In this document: piece by piece, positions 12,120 through 26,192 of the stretch | Numbering within the stretch: the first letter of the stretch is position 1 | How the letters are laid out: every line of letters begins with the position of its first letter | Assembly (NCBI RefSeq): GCF_964204645.1 | Contig: NC_134034.1 | Span: 1,176,001-1,240,000, forward strand | Origin: Tubulanus polymorphus | Lineage: Eukaryota > Nemertea > Palaeonemertea > Tubulaniformes > Tubulanidae | Length of the DNA stretch: 64,000 nucleotides | Direction of reading: 5' to 3' | Notes under the pieces: model-generated | What the model was told of the DNA's origin: nothing | Databases searched by the model: none | Seen by the model: only the letters and a program-made list of their open reading frames with translations | Program-made: the position numbers and the translations under genes

Positions 12120-12640
12120 TAGAAACAGGGTAGTTAAATTCCCTGATTAAATTATAAGATATCCTCAGTGAGGGCTGTTTCTTATCAAGAGGTTCCTTGT
12201 GGGACTCATCACCAGCAAGTACAAGACACCAAAAATTCCCTGATTGAATTATAAGATATCCTCAGTTGGGGCTGTTTCTTATCAAGAGGTTCCTTGTGAC
12301 ATTCATCACCAGCAAGAACAAGAAGACACCAAAAATTCAAATTCCCTGATTGAATTATAAGATATCCTCAGTTGGGGCTGTTTCTTATCAAGAGGTTCCT
12401 TGTGACATTCATCACCAGCAAGTACAAGACACCAAAAATTCCCTGATTAAATTATAAGATATCCTCAGCGAGGGCTGTTTCTTATCAAGAGGTTCCTTGT
12501 GGGACTCATCACCAGCAAGTACAAGACACCAAAAATTCCCTGATTAAATTATAAGATATCCTCAGCGAGGGCTGTTTCTTATCAAGAGGTTCCTTGTGGG
12601 ACTCATCACCAGCAAGAACAACAAGACACCAACAACAATT
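12120..12640. repeat. About 97-110-bp tandem array, 5 copies
   Basis: Units contain TTCCCTGATTAAATTATAAG, ATATCCTCAG(C/T), GCTGTTTCTTATCAAGAGGT and CATCACCAGCAAGTACAAGA. Ends about 100 bp from PKD1 exon 30. Confidence 0.9.
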
Positions 12641-12740
12641 CTAATCCCTGACTTTTCCCTGACTTTTAAGATAAGTCAGAATTCCGCAAGTTTCCGCGAT
12701 CTGTAATAAACCCAGTGCACCTAAGAAGAATTCTACTTAC

Positions 12741-15700
12741 AGAACTTGTTCCATGGAATGTCGCGCCGTAGCGAACTGATTCGGCTGAACCTCGATTGCC
12801 AGATAGCAGACATTCGTCCGGTCACCGAGACTGTCCAATATCGATATATGGACAAACACTAGAAAACGAAACAGAACTTAATTCCAATCATAGCGCCGTA
12901 TTTTTTATAACTTTCATCTGCTGCTGGTCAATTTAGTCCATCTTTAGATGTTTCTCAATTTCAAACTAAGACACATCGAGTTATACCTCACCTACAGTAC
13001 TAATAATTACCTTTATGATGATTGCGCTCGTAACCGGCCGGAAGTTTAAACAGAATCTCGCGATTCAAACCGCGATACACGATTTCAGCGCGAGTTCCCT
13101 CCTCGAAACTGTATCCAACTTCATACGTGATCGGTAAATCCTACAAACACACGACAAAACGAACGTTCAAATCAGTAAATACAAACACACTGACAACAAC
13201 CAGTTCAACGGTTGTAAGTTAAGATATGACTCGGAGAGAGTTAACTCATCGAAAATGTACAGTAATTCTAACTCTAACTCACAACTATCGGACTGGATCT
13301 AGGGGCTGCAGTTAGTCAAAAGTTGGTTAGAGTTAACCAGTGGATAGTTGACATAGTGACAATCAAGAGTTCATTGTTACTACGGTATTTACCCACCGGT
13401 TATCTTTAACCAACTTTTCAGCAACTGCAGCCCTAGGGTGTTTATTGTCTCAACGTGGAAAAGTACCGGTATGTGTAAACAATGATGTCATAGGGGGATT
13501 TCTGCGGGTAGACATCTTTTCTAGGAGTGTCTATAGATCAAATCATTAGTAGGTAATCAGATGATGTCATAGGGGGATTCATGGATAACGCACCTTATCT
13601 TTCCATTCTTTGCAGTAGATTTTGAACATTGTATCCATTTCGATGCCTTTCTGAGGACGGATCGAGCAGTCTCCGCGTGTAGGACTCTCATTCACTCTGA
13701 ACACAGTCAACGCTTCACCAGTTCGTAACACGTTACCTTAAAACATACACAACTATCATGTCATAGGGGGAACAACTGAGAGGGTTTATGGATCAAATTA
13801 CTAGTAGACAATTTGATGATGTCATAGGGGGATTTATGGAGGTAGACATCTTTTCTTGAAGAGTCTATAAGCGGATTTCTGGAAGTAGACAAATTCTTAA
13901 TGATGTCATAGGGGGATTTATGGAGGCAGGCATCTTTTCTAGAAGTGTCTATAGATCCAATCACTAGTAGACAGTTTGATGATGTCATAGGGGGATTTAT
14001 GGAGGCAGACATATTTTCTAGAAGTGTATATAGATCAAATCACTAGTACAGTTTGATGATGTCATAGGGGGATTTATGGAGGCAGACATATTTTCTTGAA
14101 GTGTCTATAAGCGGATTTATGGAATTAGACAAATTCTTGATGATGTCATAGGGGGATTTCACTGGAGGCAGACATGTTTTACTAGATACCTTCATGTCTG
14201 ACGAGAACCTGCGCGAAGTAGGTGCGCGATTGTTGCAGGACGCCGGGTTTAACAACGAGCCAGCGTTGATTCATCCCGGTCGTCGTGTCGCGAGCCGGGT
14301 CTAAATAAATCCGATAACGAGGCTTCGTAACGATGTGCGAGTCGATCTTCGGCGGTAACAACGAGCCGTCAATCACGTTGTCGCCCCCGCCTCCATCGGT
14401 ACCGCCCCCTGTTGTCGTACCGCCTCCTCCACTGCCTCCTACAAATAAATTAAAAACTTTTTAAAATTAAATTCTCAAATTTGTTTACCCCTAAAATAAA
14501 TAAATCTGTACATTTTTAGTTTTTCTAGATTTCAAGATTTTAAAGAATATATTCTCATATTTTCAATTTCACGACGAATTTTCAAAAAATTTTTTTCGAT
14601 TCTCACCTGCTCCGCCCTGTCCGCTTCCGTTACCACGTCCGTTACCTCGACCTTCAGTCGGGCCTTGACCTTCGTCGCCGGACGTACCCCCGCGACGCGA
14701 CGACGAACTAGCGCCCTCTTGCGGAGTACCCGCGAATCGATTATTCGACGACGATTGCGAACCGGCGGCTTCGACGAGTTCGCGTTTCCGACGACGACGA
14801 CCTCGACGGCCGCGCGAAGCGGACGATCCTTCCGACATTTTGAAACTGTCGTCTGCTCCCGAAGCGCCAGCAGACGGATTCTGAGTCGTCTCTGCAACGA
14901 AATCGAGTTCGAAAACTTTTAACTTTCAAGCCAGTGAATTAACTCAAGAAAAAAAAGCAGATTTAGTAATTTCTAAAATTTTGTCTTCAAATTTGAATTT
15001 TACCTGTTGTTGTTGTTGTGCTAACAGTCGTTGTTGTTGTCGCCGTCGTCGTTGTGGTGTTCATCAATTTTTCATGCGCTGCTTTCAGAAATTTGATATA
15101 AGACGAACCGTTCGCTTCGATACAGGAATACTGATTATGAGCTCCTGAAAAACACGACCACGAGAAAATTCTAGTAATCTGATTAGATTTGTTCTATAGA
15201 AAAGATGTCTGCCTTCATAAATCCCCCTATGACATCATCAAACTGTCTACTAGTGATTAGATCTATAGACACTTCTTGAAAAGATGTCTGCCTCTATAAA
15301 TCCTCCTATGACATCATCAAACTGTTTACTAGTGATTAGATCAATAGACACTTCTTGAAAAGATGGCTGCCTCCATAAATCCCCCTATGACATCATCAAA
15401 TTGTCTACTAGTGATTTGATCTATAGACACTTCTAGAAACGATGTCTACCTCAATGAATCCCCCTATGACATCACCACACTTACCAGCAGCCGTTATGAA
15501 ATCATTGCGTTCAGCGACTATGAATAATTGCCATTCGTACGTAACGAAATGATAGCCGTCGTCGTGGTGATCGCAATCCTGACACGTCGACTCTAAAACG
15601 AGGCGCCGATTCGAATTCACGAATCCCGATTCACATCCCGGACAATTCACGATTACGCTACGTCAAATAGAGAAACAAAAATCTTTAATTTAAAGTCTTT

Positions 15701-18325
15701 AGAAGGTATATTTCAGAATACGCAGGATCTGATCCTGGGACCGGTTTCTAGACTTAGACTTAAGACCAGTCTAAGACCATCTTAATTCGATGGCCAATCT
15801 AACAACTTAAGACCAGTCTCAACTATAGAACTGGGGCCGGTTCCATAGACAGGACTTAGACTTAAGACCAGTCTAAGACAAACTAAGTTCTATAGCCAAT
15901 CTAACAACTTAAGACCAGTCTTAAGGTTTAAGACCACTTTTGGTCTTAAGTCTTGACTATGGAACCGGCCCCTGGTCCCTGGGCTCATTTGCAGTCATAA
16001 ACACAGATGCTGGATGATTTAAAGATAATTAACATTTGAAACTGCGAAAACAAAATCCAGTTCCACAGTTCTGAGGAAAGATTTGACTTGGAGTTAACTC
16101 AATGAAAATGAACTACTAATTTTATTAAACTGCGCTCCAACCAAAGCTGCAGTATCAACATTTTGGTAAAGAGACCAAGTTAACTCATTGAAAATGAATT
16201 GATTTTAACTCACAATTGTGGAACTGAGCCCAGATATTTCAGGGGATAAATAAACACTTACTCGAGGGTGTTAGGCAGACGTGAGATAACGAGAACCTGC
16301 GACGTGAAACCGAAACCTCGTCCCGGTCGGCTGATATTCACCGACAACACGACCTCGTCCTTCGCGAAGAATTTACCGGCAATACGCAGCAGGTCGTCGG
16401 GGGAACCGTCGTGCTGGAAATTCATCGTCGATAGCGGCTCGATGAAACACGACTCGTTCACGGTCGCCAGCTCCGCACATCGCCACTGGTAACTACACAA
16501 CAGAGCAGACGGACGGATCATTAAAACAAAATTTATTTAAAAAAAGTTTAAATCCAGTTGATGATTCCTTCTCTGGTAGTAGAGGATCCACCAGGTGCGC
16601 TAGTGGTATCTAAAGGTTACCCTGGTAGTAGAGGATCCACCAGGTGCGCTAGTGGTATGCAAAGGTTACTCTGGCAGTTGAGGATTCCTCCCATGGCAAC
16701 TGAGGATCCACAGGAGTGCTAGTGATATCTTAAGTGTAGGCCTAATATAGCAATTGAAGTCTTCTCCAAAGACGTACGAGAATTTCATCGTGTTGATGGC
16801 TCCTCCTCTGGTAGTTGAGGATCCACTAGGGGTGCTACTGGTATACGAATATAACTGTGGTAATTGAAGATTCCTCCTCTGGCAAATGGGGAAAATTAGT
16901 TTTTCTAATATCAACAAATTTTACAAATCAACTTGAACTTTAACTAAATTTACTTTGGTTCCACAAAAAGTCTGATCAATTGAAGCCCATTATCAGAGGA
17001 CTCATCAATCGGACTGGGTCGCCCGGACCGGAGCATACCTGATATCGCGCGCGTCGGGGAAATCCGGATCGAACGACTCGGCCGCGTCTAGGACGACGTC
17101 GTCGTCGGCGGCGACCGTGCGTTGAACTCCGCCGCGGATGATCGCCTGTAGAGGCGTCGGCTCGATGAAGAAATACGTCTGACTTCGACTGTAAACGATC
17201 GTGTCGTTCATATCAACCTGAAATAACCGAAATATATCTCATATCTGGCATGTGAGGATCCACCAGGTGGTGCTAGTGTTGCGGTAAAATTTCAGGGTTG
17301 CCTCTTTACGAATCTCCTCAGTTTTTCCCCGATTACACAAAATTCTATCCGAGTATCGAAAGCGAACTCGACGATGCACCGATTACCTCCGTACCTGAAG
17401 TTCGGCCGAAACGTTTCCGTACATCAGCGACAACCGCGGTAAAAACAAAATCCTCTGACGAAATATCGACGGCGATAAAAGCGGGAATTCGATCCGGTCG
17501 CCGGTTGTTCCGTTTTTTAGTGTCCACTGGTAATGCGTGATCGGTGTTATACTACAGTTTGGCGAGATCGATGCCTCCAGTTTTATAGCAGACGATCGAA
17601 ATATCTGAAATACACAACATTACCGTTCATTGACGTCTGCCTCCGTGAATCTACCTTATCCACCTATGACATCATTAAAATGACAAAAAAGATGGCTGCC
17701 TCTGTAAATCCCCCTATGACATCATCTAATTTTCTACTAGGGATCAGATCTATAGACACTTACGTTTTTGGATCCCCCTATGACATCATCAAATCTTGTA
17801 TCTACTAGTGATTTGATCTATAGACACTTCTAGAAAAGATGTCTGTTTCCATAAATCACCCTATGACATCATCAAATTGTCTACTAGTGATTAAATTTAT
17901 AGATACTTATATATAAGATGTCTACCTCCATAAATCCCATTATGACATCATCAAATTGATCCAGGTGGGATGACTGCCTCCTAAGAATCTCCCTATGACA
18001 TCATCGAAATTCCCAAATAGATGGCCGACTTCACGAAGTCCCCTATGACATCATCAAATTTATATACAAACCCTGCTTGAAAATATGTCAACCCTTAATA
18101 AATCCCCCTATGACATCATCAAATCATCTAGTGTTTTGATCTATAGACACTGCCTGAAAAGATGGCAGCCTCTATAAATCCCCCTATGACATCATCATTT
18201 TGTCTACTACGAACAATTTTGGTGAATAGATGATATAATTGAGAGGGGGTGATAGTGGGAACAGGGGTTTTACATACCTTCATGCCTCTATCACCTAGTA
18301 TCCTAACGTCCGGAGGTTTACACGG
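12741..18325 (-). CDS. PKD1: PKD1 exons 20-30: REJ (receptor for egg jelly) module
   Basis: The REJ module of polycystin-1/PKDREJ proteins follows the last PKD repeat. Family landmarks visible in order: [10 protein letters not shown] at the start; [30 protein letters not shown], the typical S-x-DPD site; YQWRCAE; a cysteine cluster [16 protein letters not shown] ... TCQDCDHH; then, after a long linker, [18 protein letters not shown] with [20 protein letters not shown], which matches the canonical N-E-P-x-G-G-x-C ... C-x-x-W-x-D-x-x-x-P-L-x-Y signature. Exon 30 ([20 protein letters not shown]) still lies in the REJ region. What follows in the family (GAIN/GPS autoproteolysis site, PLAT, 11 TM helices) is not in the window. 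Confidence 0.88.
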
Positions 18326-21300
18326 TCTGTTCAGTATAAACACAACACTCGACACCGACATGTTACTGACCAGATTCACTGCCGTTAGAATTATCAAATA
18401 TTCACCGACCCTATTACAAATATAACAAACAATTTCAGCTTTCGAGAGAATATTCTCTGACCCCGATACAAATATAACAAACAATCCATCCATTCCATTC
18501 ATCAGTTCATAATCCTCGTTGCTTACTGCCGTTACAAAAACAGAAATAACTGACACATCTTAAAGAGCTTACACTTCCCGTAAATCGAACAGAGTTGTTG
18601 AGATCGGGATAACAAGAGATACTGATATGTCTTCACCTCGTGACGTATTGTAGGTTTCAAACGCAATAAGTAATTTACAGGACAAACCGTCCAAGTTCAT
18701 AAACCCCCTTATCATACTATAACGTTATCTATGGCCAACACTGAATGGCTAACAAAACTATGAAATTAATACGCCTGGGATTCCCCCTATGACATCATTA
18801 ATTACCTGGTATACGTATGATTGATGTGATCTTCTGTAGTAACGATCTGCGGACTACCGTCTCCTAAATCCCACGTGTAAGTGACATCGCTCCCCGAGTA
18901 GATATACGACTTCAACGAAACCATCGAATTCACTAAAACGCTGCCATCCATTTCAATCTATACAAACAACCGAAAATTCATTAATTTCAGTTTTAACTTC
19001 GTTTGGTGTCATTGATTAATGGGGTCCCAGTTGGTGCATGGCGCACTTTTACCAAGTTAAGATCCACTGGGTGTCGCTAGTGTGCAGTAGGACATCAACT
19101 ACTGCGGCAATAGAGGATTCCACTTGAGGTAAGTGTAGATCCACTAGGTGTCACTAGTGTGCAGAAGGACATCAACTACTGCAGCAATAGAGGATTCCAC
19201 TTGAGGCAAGTGAAGATCCACCAGGTGTCGCTAGTGTACAGTAGGACATCACCTATTGCGGCAATAGAGGATTCCACTTGAGGCAGGTGAGGATCCACCA
19301 GGTGTCACTAGTGTGCAGTAGGACATCAATTACTGTACTGTGGCAATAGAGGATTAGTCGTTTAAAACTCTTACCTTCAATACATCTATAGGTTCAATGA
19401 CCTTGACCTCGATAGGAGCAGACGTCGCGTTGCTGATGTAGTTAAACGCGGTGACCTTGACGATTTTAACGCCTTTCCGTTTATAACTGTACGCCGTCTG
19501 ATTGGACAGACTCTGTTGACTGTTGCCGACGCCGAAATCGAATTCGTAATAGACGACATTTTTCGGATCGTCGGGTGCGGGCGTCGCGATGAACGTCACT
19601 TGTTCCTTCGTACGCGCGATCATCTTCATCGCTTTCAAATAACAACCTACAATCAAATCAGTTGAGATCAATCTCCATACACGTATCTATAGGGTGTTAG
19701 AAAGTGATGAATAGCCCTTTTACGAAATTGAGACTTGACATAAGACCAGGCTGAGCTCATTATTTTTGGTCTATTTCCACAGATGAGACATAAGATAAGA
19801 CCGGGCAAAACTCATTGGAATCCAGTTCCTCAGTTGAGACTCAAGACCAGGCTGAGCTCATTTTGGTCTATTTCCACAGATGAGACTTTAAGATTTTTGT
19901 TCTGTTTGTAAATATTCTTATAACATCTTATGAAATAAATTGAAATTGAAGATAAGACCGGGCTCATTTTAAAAGCAGGCCTCTTACCTTGTAACGGTTT
20001 CTGGATGAAGACTTTAATCAGTTTGTAAATGGTGTCGACTTTGTTGTAAGCAGTAACTTGTACAACATACATGCCGGGGTTGATGTACTGATGAGTGACT
20101 GATTTAGCTGAATAAACAAATATTATTCAAATTATGGAGTCACTTTTTTTCATTCCACCCCATTCAAAAATTCTGATATGTGCTACTAATGTCTATTTCA
20201 ACCTGACTTGAGAGCATTCCTGATGGCCTAGCTCGCTCATTTTTGGTAGTACATACCTGATAAGGGTCTTAATAGGACCAGAAAGGACAGGCAGTCCACC
20301 TTAAACATCGTTTTTTAATCCATGTGAAACTGTATTGAAGGATATCCAATAAGTCTTCACTGAAAGGGGTTAAATGAAGAGAAGTGACTCCATGATTTGA
20401 AAGTTTAACAATATGTTTCCATGCCTACGTACCAAACTTCAGTTGGTAGGCATGGAGACATATTGTTAAACTTTCAAATCACGGAGTCTCTTTCTCTCAG
20501 GAACCCCTCTCAATGCAGACTTTTTGGATATCCTTCAATACAGTTTAAATTGGATTAAAAAACGATGTTTAAGTTCGACTGCCTGTCCTTTCTGGTCCTA
20601 CTAAGACCTTTATCAGGTATGTACTACCAAAAATGAGTGAGCTAGGCCACCCGGAATGCTCTCAAGTCAGGTTGAAATAGACATTAAAGGTATGTAATAC
20701 TAAAACTGCCCGAGTCACTTCTAATAAGAAAAGCTGAAAATAAAATTTAATCGTAAAAAGAAAAACTTACACGCATTCGTTAGTTCATTCTCATCTCCTA
20801 GCAACCAGTCGATCTGCACGTCGGTGCCGGCCTCGAGTTCGACTCGTAAACGCGTGACCTCGCCGACGGCGTTCGCGTATCTCGAATTCACGAATCGTAA
20901 CCCGCTCGGCGCAACCTGCACGTAAAACGATGACCTCATCGTCGCTCGTGCACTTCCGAGGATATTCGACGCTTTTACCGACACCGTGTATACCCCCACT
21001 GAAAAACAGATTACCAAAAATAATGTTGAATTCATTGAAGATTTGTGTTTCTTAGGAAATGAGATGTGGACCAGGGGCCAGTTGCATAGTCATGGCTTAG
21101 ACTTAAGACCAATTCAAGAACACGTTAGTTCTACAACCAATCTAACAACTTAAGACAACTAACAACTTAAAATTTAAGACCAATTTGGACTTAAGTCTCA
21201 ACTGAGGAATCGGCCCCTGGATCCAGAGTTCCGGACCCCAGTTCCACAATTCTGGACCCAGTTCCACGATTCTGGACCCAGATCGGCAGTTCAGGACCTG

Positions 21301-24300
21301 GTTCGACGATTCGAGACAGCGGAACTGGATCCTGATCTAGTTGTGAGTAAGAGTTAACCTTGGAAATGGATCCAGTCTCATTGGATCGGGTTGCCACAAC
21401 CCTGGAACCTGATGTAGTTGTAAGGGTTAACTCTATAGAGTTATACCGTGGAACTGGATCCAGTCTCATTGGATCGGGCCTGGAACCCCGGGGACGCAGA
21501 ATAAGCTGTTTTACCTCTGTTATAAACGTGTTTGATGTTCGCGTAGTAAGAACCTCTCATCTCATGATAAATTGCCGATTTGTTTTTGGTCGTTCCGTCC
21601 CCGAAATTAAACTCAAACGTCATTCCTGAACCTGACGCAGCTCTGCAAATAAAATCAGTTCTTATTTGATGATGTCATAGGGGGATTTCTGGAGGCCGAT
21701 ATCAAATCTACAAGTGTCTACAGATCAAATTACAAGTTGAAATTTGAAAAGTGTCATAGGGGGATTTATGGAGGAAGACATCTTTCCTAGGATTGTCTAC
21801 TGGGTCGGATCACTAGTAGGTAATTCAATGATGTCATAGGGAGATTAGTAAAGGCAGATATTTTTCCTAGAAGTGCCAATAGATCAAATTACTAATAGAC
21901 AGTTTCATGATGTCATAGGGGCAAATACTTACACAGCAGTGAATGTAATCTCGTGCGTGTATCCGGATACAGAAAGCGCCGCCGCGGTCCGAGGATTCAG
22001 ACGGTGCAGTCCGACAGCGACGTTCAATACCGGCTCGGCGACGACGAACACGTCCGGTAACCAGGCTACGACTGGCTGTTTATAGGCGGCGTTAGTGATA
22101 CTGACGCTGACGTTAAACGTACCGGGATCGAGAAACATGAACGACGCCGTACTCGTACGTCCCGAACTGTCGTAACAATAGATACAGTTAATCAGTGTCG
22201 ATTATTGATGGAGAAAATTTGAAAATTCGAAACGGCCTAGTTCAAAATACAGGGGCTACAGTTGATTAACCCTTTCAGTGCTGACTAATTAATACCCTAT
22301 ATTGCTGGAGATAATTTGAAAATTATGAAAAATTCCACCCTAATGTGTTGAATAACGGGAATACCACTATAGTGCGTCTACACCGCGGTGCGGTGTATCG
22401 TTAGTTACTAGTATTTCACTGTTTGACAGGTGCTGCCATCTTTCAAGAGATAATTACTAATTACATCAATACACCGCAGCGTGGTGTACTAGCAAAATCC
22501 TTCACCGATTTATACACCGCATTGCGGTGTAGACGCGCTGAAAGGGTTAAAAATTCGTTAAAGTTAACCAGTGGATAGTTGACAACATGATTCAAACTTA
22601 AGCAAATGTTTCATGAAACCAGGACCCCAGCAATAATCAAAGTTATGGCTTCAAATCGACTCTAATTGACTCATAATACAAAATAAGTTTAAAATACTGA
22701 TACAAAATCATTCATTTTGAATTACTTTCAAATTCATCAGGAATTGTGACTACTGAACTACTAGTTCCATGGTCGTTTGCCAGTTGCTAAAAAGTTGGTT
22801 AAAAACAAGCGGTGGATAAATACCATAGTTACAATGAACTTTCAATTATGTCAACTATCGTCTGGTTAACTCTAACCAACATTCGACAACCAGCAGCCCC
22901 AGGTCCTGTATTGGGTCTTTGAATTCAATAAATCTTACGTTAGAACTTGCGGCGAGCCGACACTGCGAAAATTCCAACTAAATTTCAAATCGTTCCCCTT
23001 CTCGACGGTCACCTTAACTACGACCACTTCGCCGGTTTCAACAATCCGTTTGCTGTCGCTACTGACGACGACCCCGCTGATCCGCTGCTCGACCTTGGCG
23101 GTGGCCGTTGCTGACCGATTACTGACCTCGTTAACGACGGTCGCGCGGATCACGTAATCGCCCTCCGTCGCGTAACGATGCTCCGCAATGACCTTGAACT
23201 TTGGTGGCATGTGGTAAATGGACGTTCCGCGAATCGTTTGCAACAATCCGTCTGCTGCTCCTGCGTCTGCTGCTACGTCTGCTGCTCCTGCGTCTGCTGT
23301 TCCTGCGTCTGCTGCTCCTGCGTCTGCTGCTCCTGCTCCTGCGTCTGCTCTCCGCGTCGTTTGAATCGTACGATTTTTTCCGTCACCGAAATCTATTATG
23401 ATTTCGAAACTGTCGCCACCCTCGATGTCAATTTCAATTCGAGACGCCTCCCCCTGAATTACCAGAGCAACCGTAATATTGACGCTTATTATCGGGTGTT
23501 GCACGGTAACCCGTTTACTGGTGGTAATATTACCGAACACGTTTATTGCAGTGACCTTGACATCGAATTCGCCCGAATGCGAGAAATTGTAGAAAATCTG
23601 CGGAAAAAATATCAGAAAAATTCTTTTTTACAAGTGGTGAACATGACCCAGTTCTACAGCCGAGACTCAAGATAAGACCAGGTTAAGCCAATTTAGGTAA
23701 GTTCTATGTTTTTGAGTCTTGAGGCACAGTGCAGGCTTAACTCATTCTGGTCCAGTTCCACAGTTGAGACTATAAGATTAGGCTAAGCTTAAAAGTTCAG
23801 ACTTGAGATTAGACTGGGCTAAACTCATTTTAGTCCAGTTCCACAGTTGAAACCTAAGATTAGGTCGGACTAAACTCATTTTGGTCCAGTTCCACAGTTG
23901 AGACTTAAAGATTAGGCTAAGCTTAAAAGTTCAGACTTGAGATTATACCAAGCTAAACCCAGGCTAAATTTTGGTCCATCTCCGCTGTCAAGCCTGAGCT
24001 AAGTATCTTGATTACTTTCAAGAATGAAAATAGTTCCGAAAAACTTACGTAGTTTTCAGCTGTAAAGATCGTACTAGAATCGACCTGCCACCTATAAACA
24101 ATATCGGTACCAGAACCGACAGAACACAGCCATTTCTGATTGGTCAGAACCCTGAAATGCAAAAAAACATTTTTAGCATCAAAAACTAGCAGGGAAATCA
24201 GATATAAAATCGAGATTTTACTGCGTACCTTTGTAAGGCAACGACAGACGGGCCGTTGATGTTTAGAGAAGAGATCGGGGCCTGCACGACGAGAACGGAC

Positions 24301-26109
24301 GATAATTGCTGTTCGACACCGCCGCTAGGTGTCACTGCCATCTGTATTTCGTACAGACTCGACCACGTGTACGTGTATGTCCAACTGAAATATCGACAAC
24401 CCGCGAAACAAGAAATATCAGAAACAAGAATTTTCAAGAGGGCACTAAAACCACCCGGAACCACCCGCTATAGAAAGGGATAGACTTATATATCCTGATT
24501 CTCGAAGCCACCCACTAGAATAGAGATGGCTCTAAATGCTACCCATTTTATCATTTCGGAGCCATCCACAAAAGTGAGGAATGGCTTAAAATGTTATATT
24601 TGGATATTCCCGGAGCAACCCGGATTCGATCAATATTTCCGTCTGCCAGTTTTACCTGAACGTAGATCGGCCGTCCGTCGACAACACGGCTTTTTTCTCG
24701 TTGCCGTAGGAAATTTTCACCGAGCATCGAATCAGCGGTAACCCGACGAGCGTGAAGTTGGTGTTTGTTCCGTACATATAGGTGACGTTGTGGAGCAGAC
24801 GTAATGAATCGGTCGTCGTGGAAACAACGTCAATTTGACCTTGAACTGAACGAGAACTCACTGAAAATGAAAAATAAATATTTTAAGAGATTTTGGTTGA
24901 ATTACACAATTTGAGACTTAAGATAAGACCGGGCTAAACTAATTTCGGTCCAGTTTCACATTTCAGACCTAAAATAAGTCCAGGCTAAGCTAATTTGGGT
25001 CCAATTTTAAAGTTCAAACTTATGACCAGATTAGAATTTATGGAACTAATATCAAAATTTATGAAACCGGTCATTTTTAAATCTATGAACTGCCCGCCCC
25101 CTTCATAACAAATCTGAAATGCTCACCTTGATTTTCGACTATTAGTTCGTAATCGATTTTTCCGGGCAGTTGGAATATGCGTTTTAGGATCGGCTGCGTC
25201 GACATTACGGTTACATTTTCGATCGTCCATCGGTACAAAACATCCGTCCTTTTGATGAGAGATCCTAAAAATTTCATGAAAAATTTGACATCGATAAGTA
25301 CGCGGGTCTGTCAACCTATGTAAACTGCTATCAGCAACAAATTGAATTTTTCTCAAAAACATTTCATCGAAATATGAAAGAAAATGTTCAAATTAATCAG
25401 TTATCGACCGTAAGACCCTCAGTAACATCTTTCATATTTCTGTTCAAATTAATCAGTAATCGACAGTAAGACCCTCAGTAACATCTTTCATATTTCTGTT
25501 CAAATTAATCAGTAATCGACAGTAAGACCCTCAGTAACATCTTTCATATTTCTGTTCAAATTAATCAGTAATCAACAGTAAGACCCTCAGTAACATCTTT
25601 CATATTTCTGTTTTAAATTAATCAGTAATCAACAGTAAGACCCTCAGTAACATCTTTCATATTTCTGTTCAAATTAATCAGTAATCAACAGTAAGATCCT
25701 CAGTAACATCTTTCATATTTCTGTTCAAATTAATCAGTAATCAACAGTAAGATCCTCAGTAACATCTTTCATATTTCTGTTCAAATTAATCAGTAATCAA
25801 CAGTAAGACCTTCAGTAACATCTTTCATATTTCTGTTCAAATTTATCAGTAATCAACAGAAAGACCTTAATAGTAACAAAGTTCATATTTCTGTACGCAT
25901 CAAACCAATAAAATCAGTATTTCTCATCATCGAATAAGGTAGTCTCAAATACTGTATATCTGAAACAGTTGATAGTTCTGCATATGCAAAGTTCTGCATA
26001 TGCAAAGCTTTCTAAGAAAGAAATAAACTAAAGAAAGCCAACGACTCCTTTCAACATCAACGACAGCTAATGTGTGAGGGTATAAAATTTGGCCGGATCG
26101 AAATCATTT

Positions 26110-26192
<83 letters not shown>

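Noticed and set aside
13480-18215. CRISPR-like pattern: regularly spaced conserved repeats about 79 bp apart
   Set aside because: The sequences between cores are themselves conserved, copies occur in both orientations, and the DNA is from an animal; not a CRISPR array.
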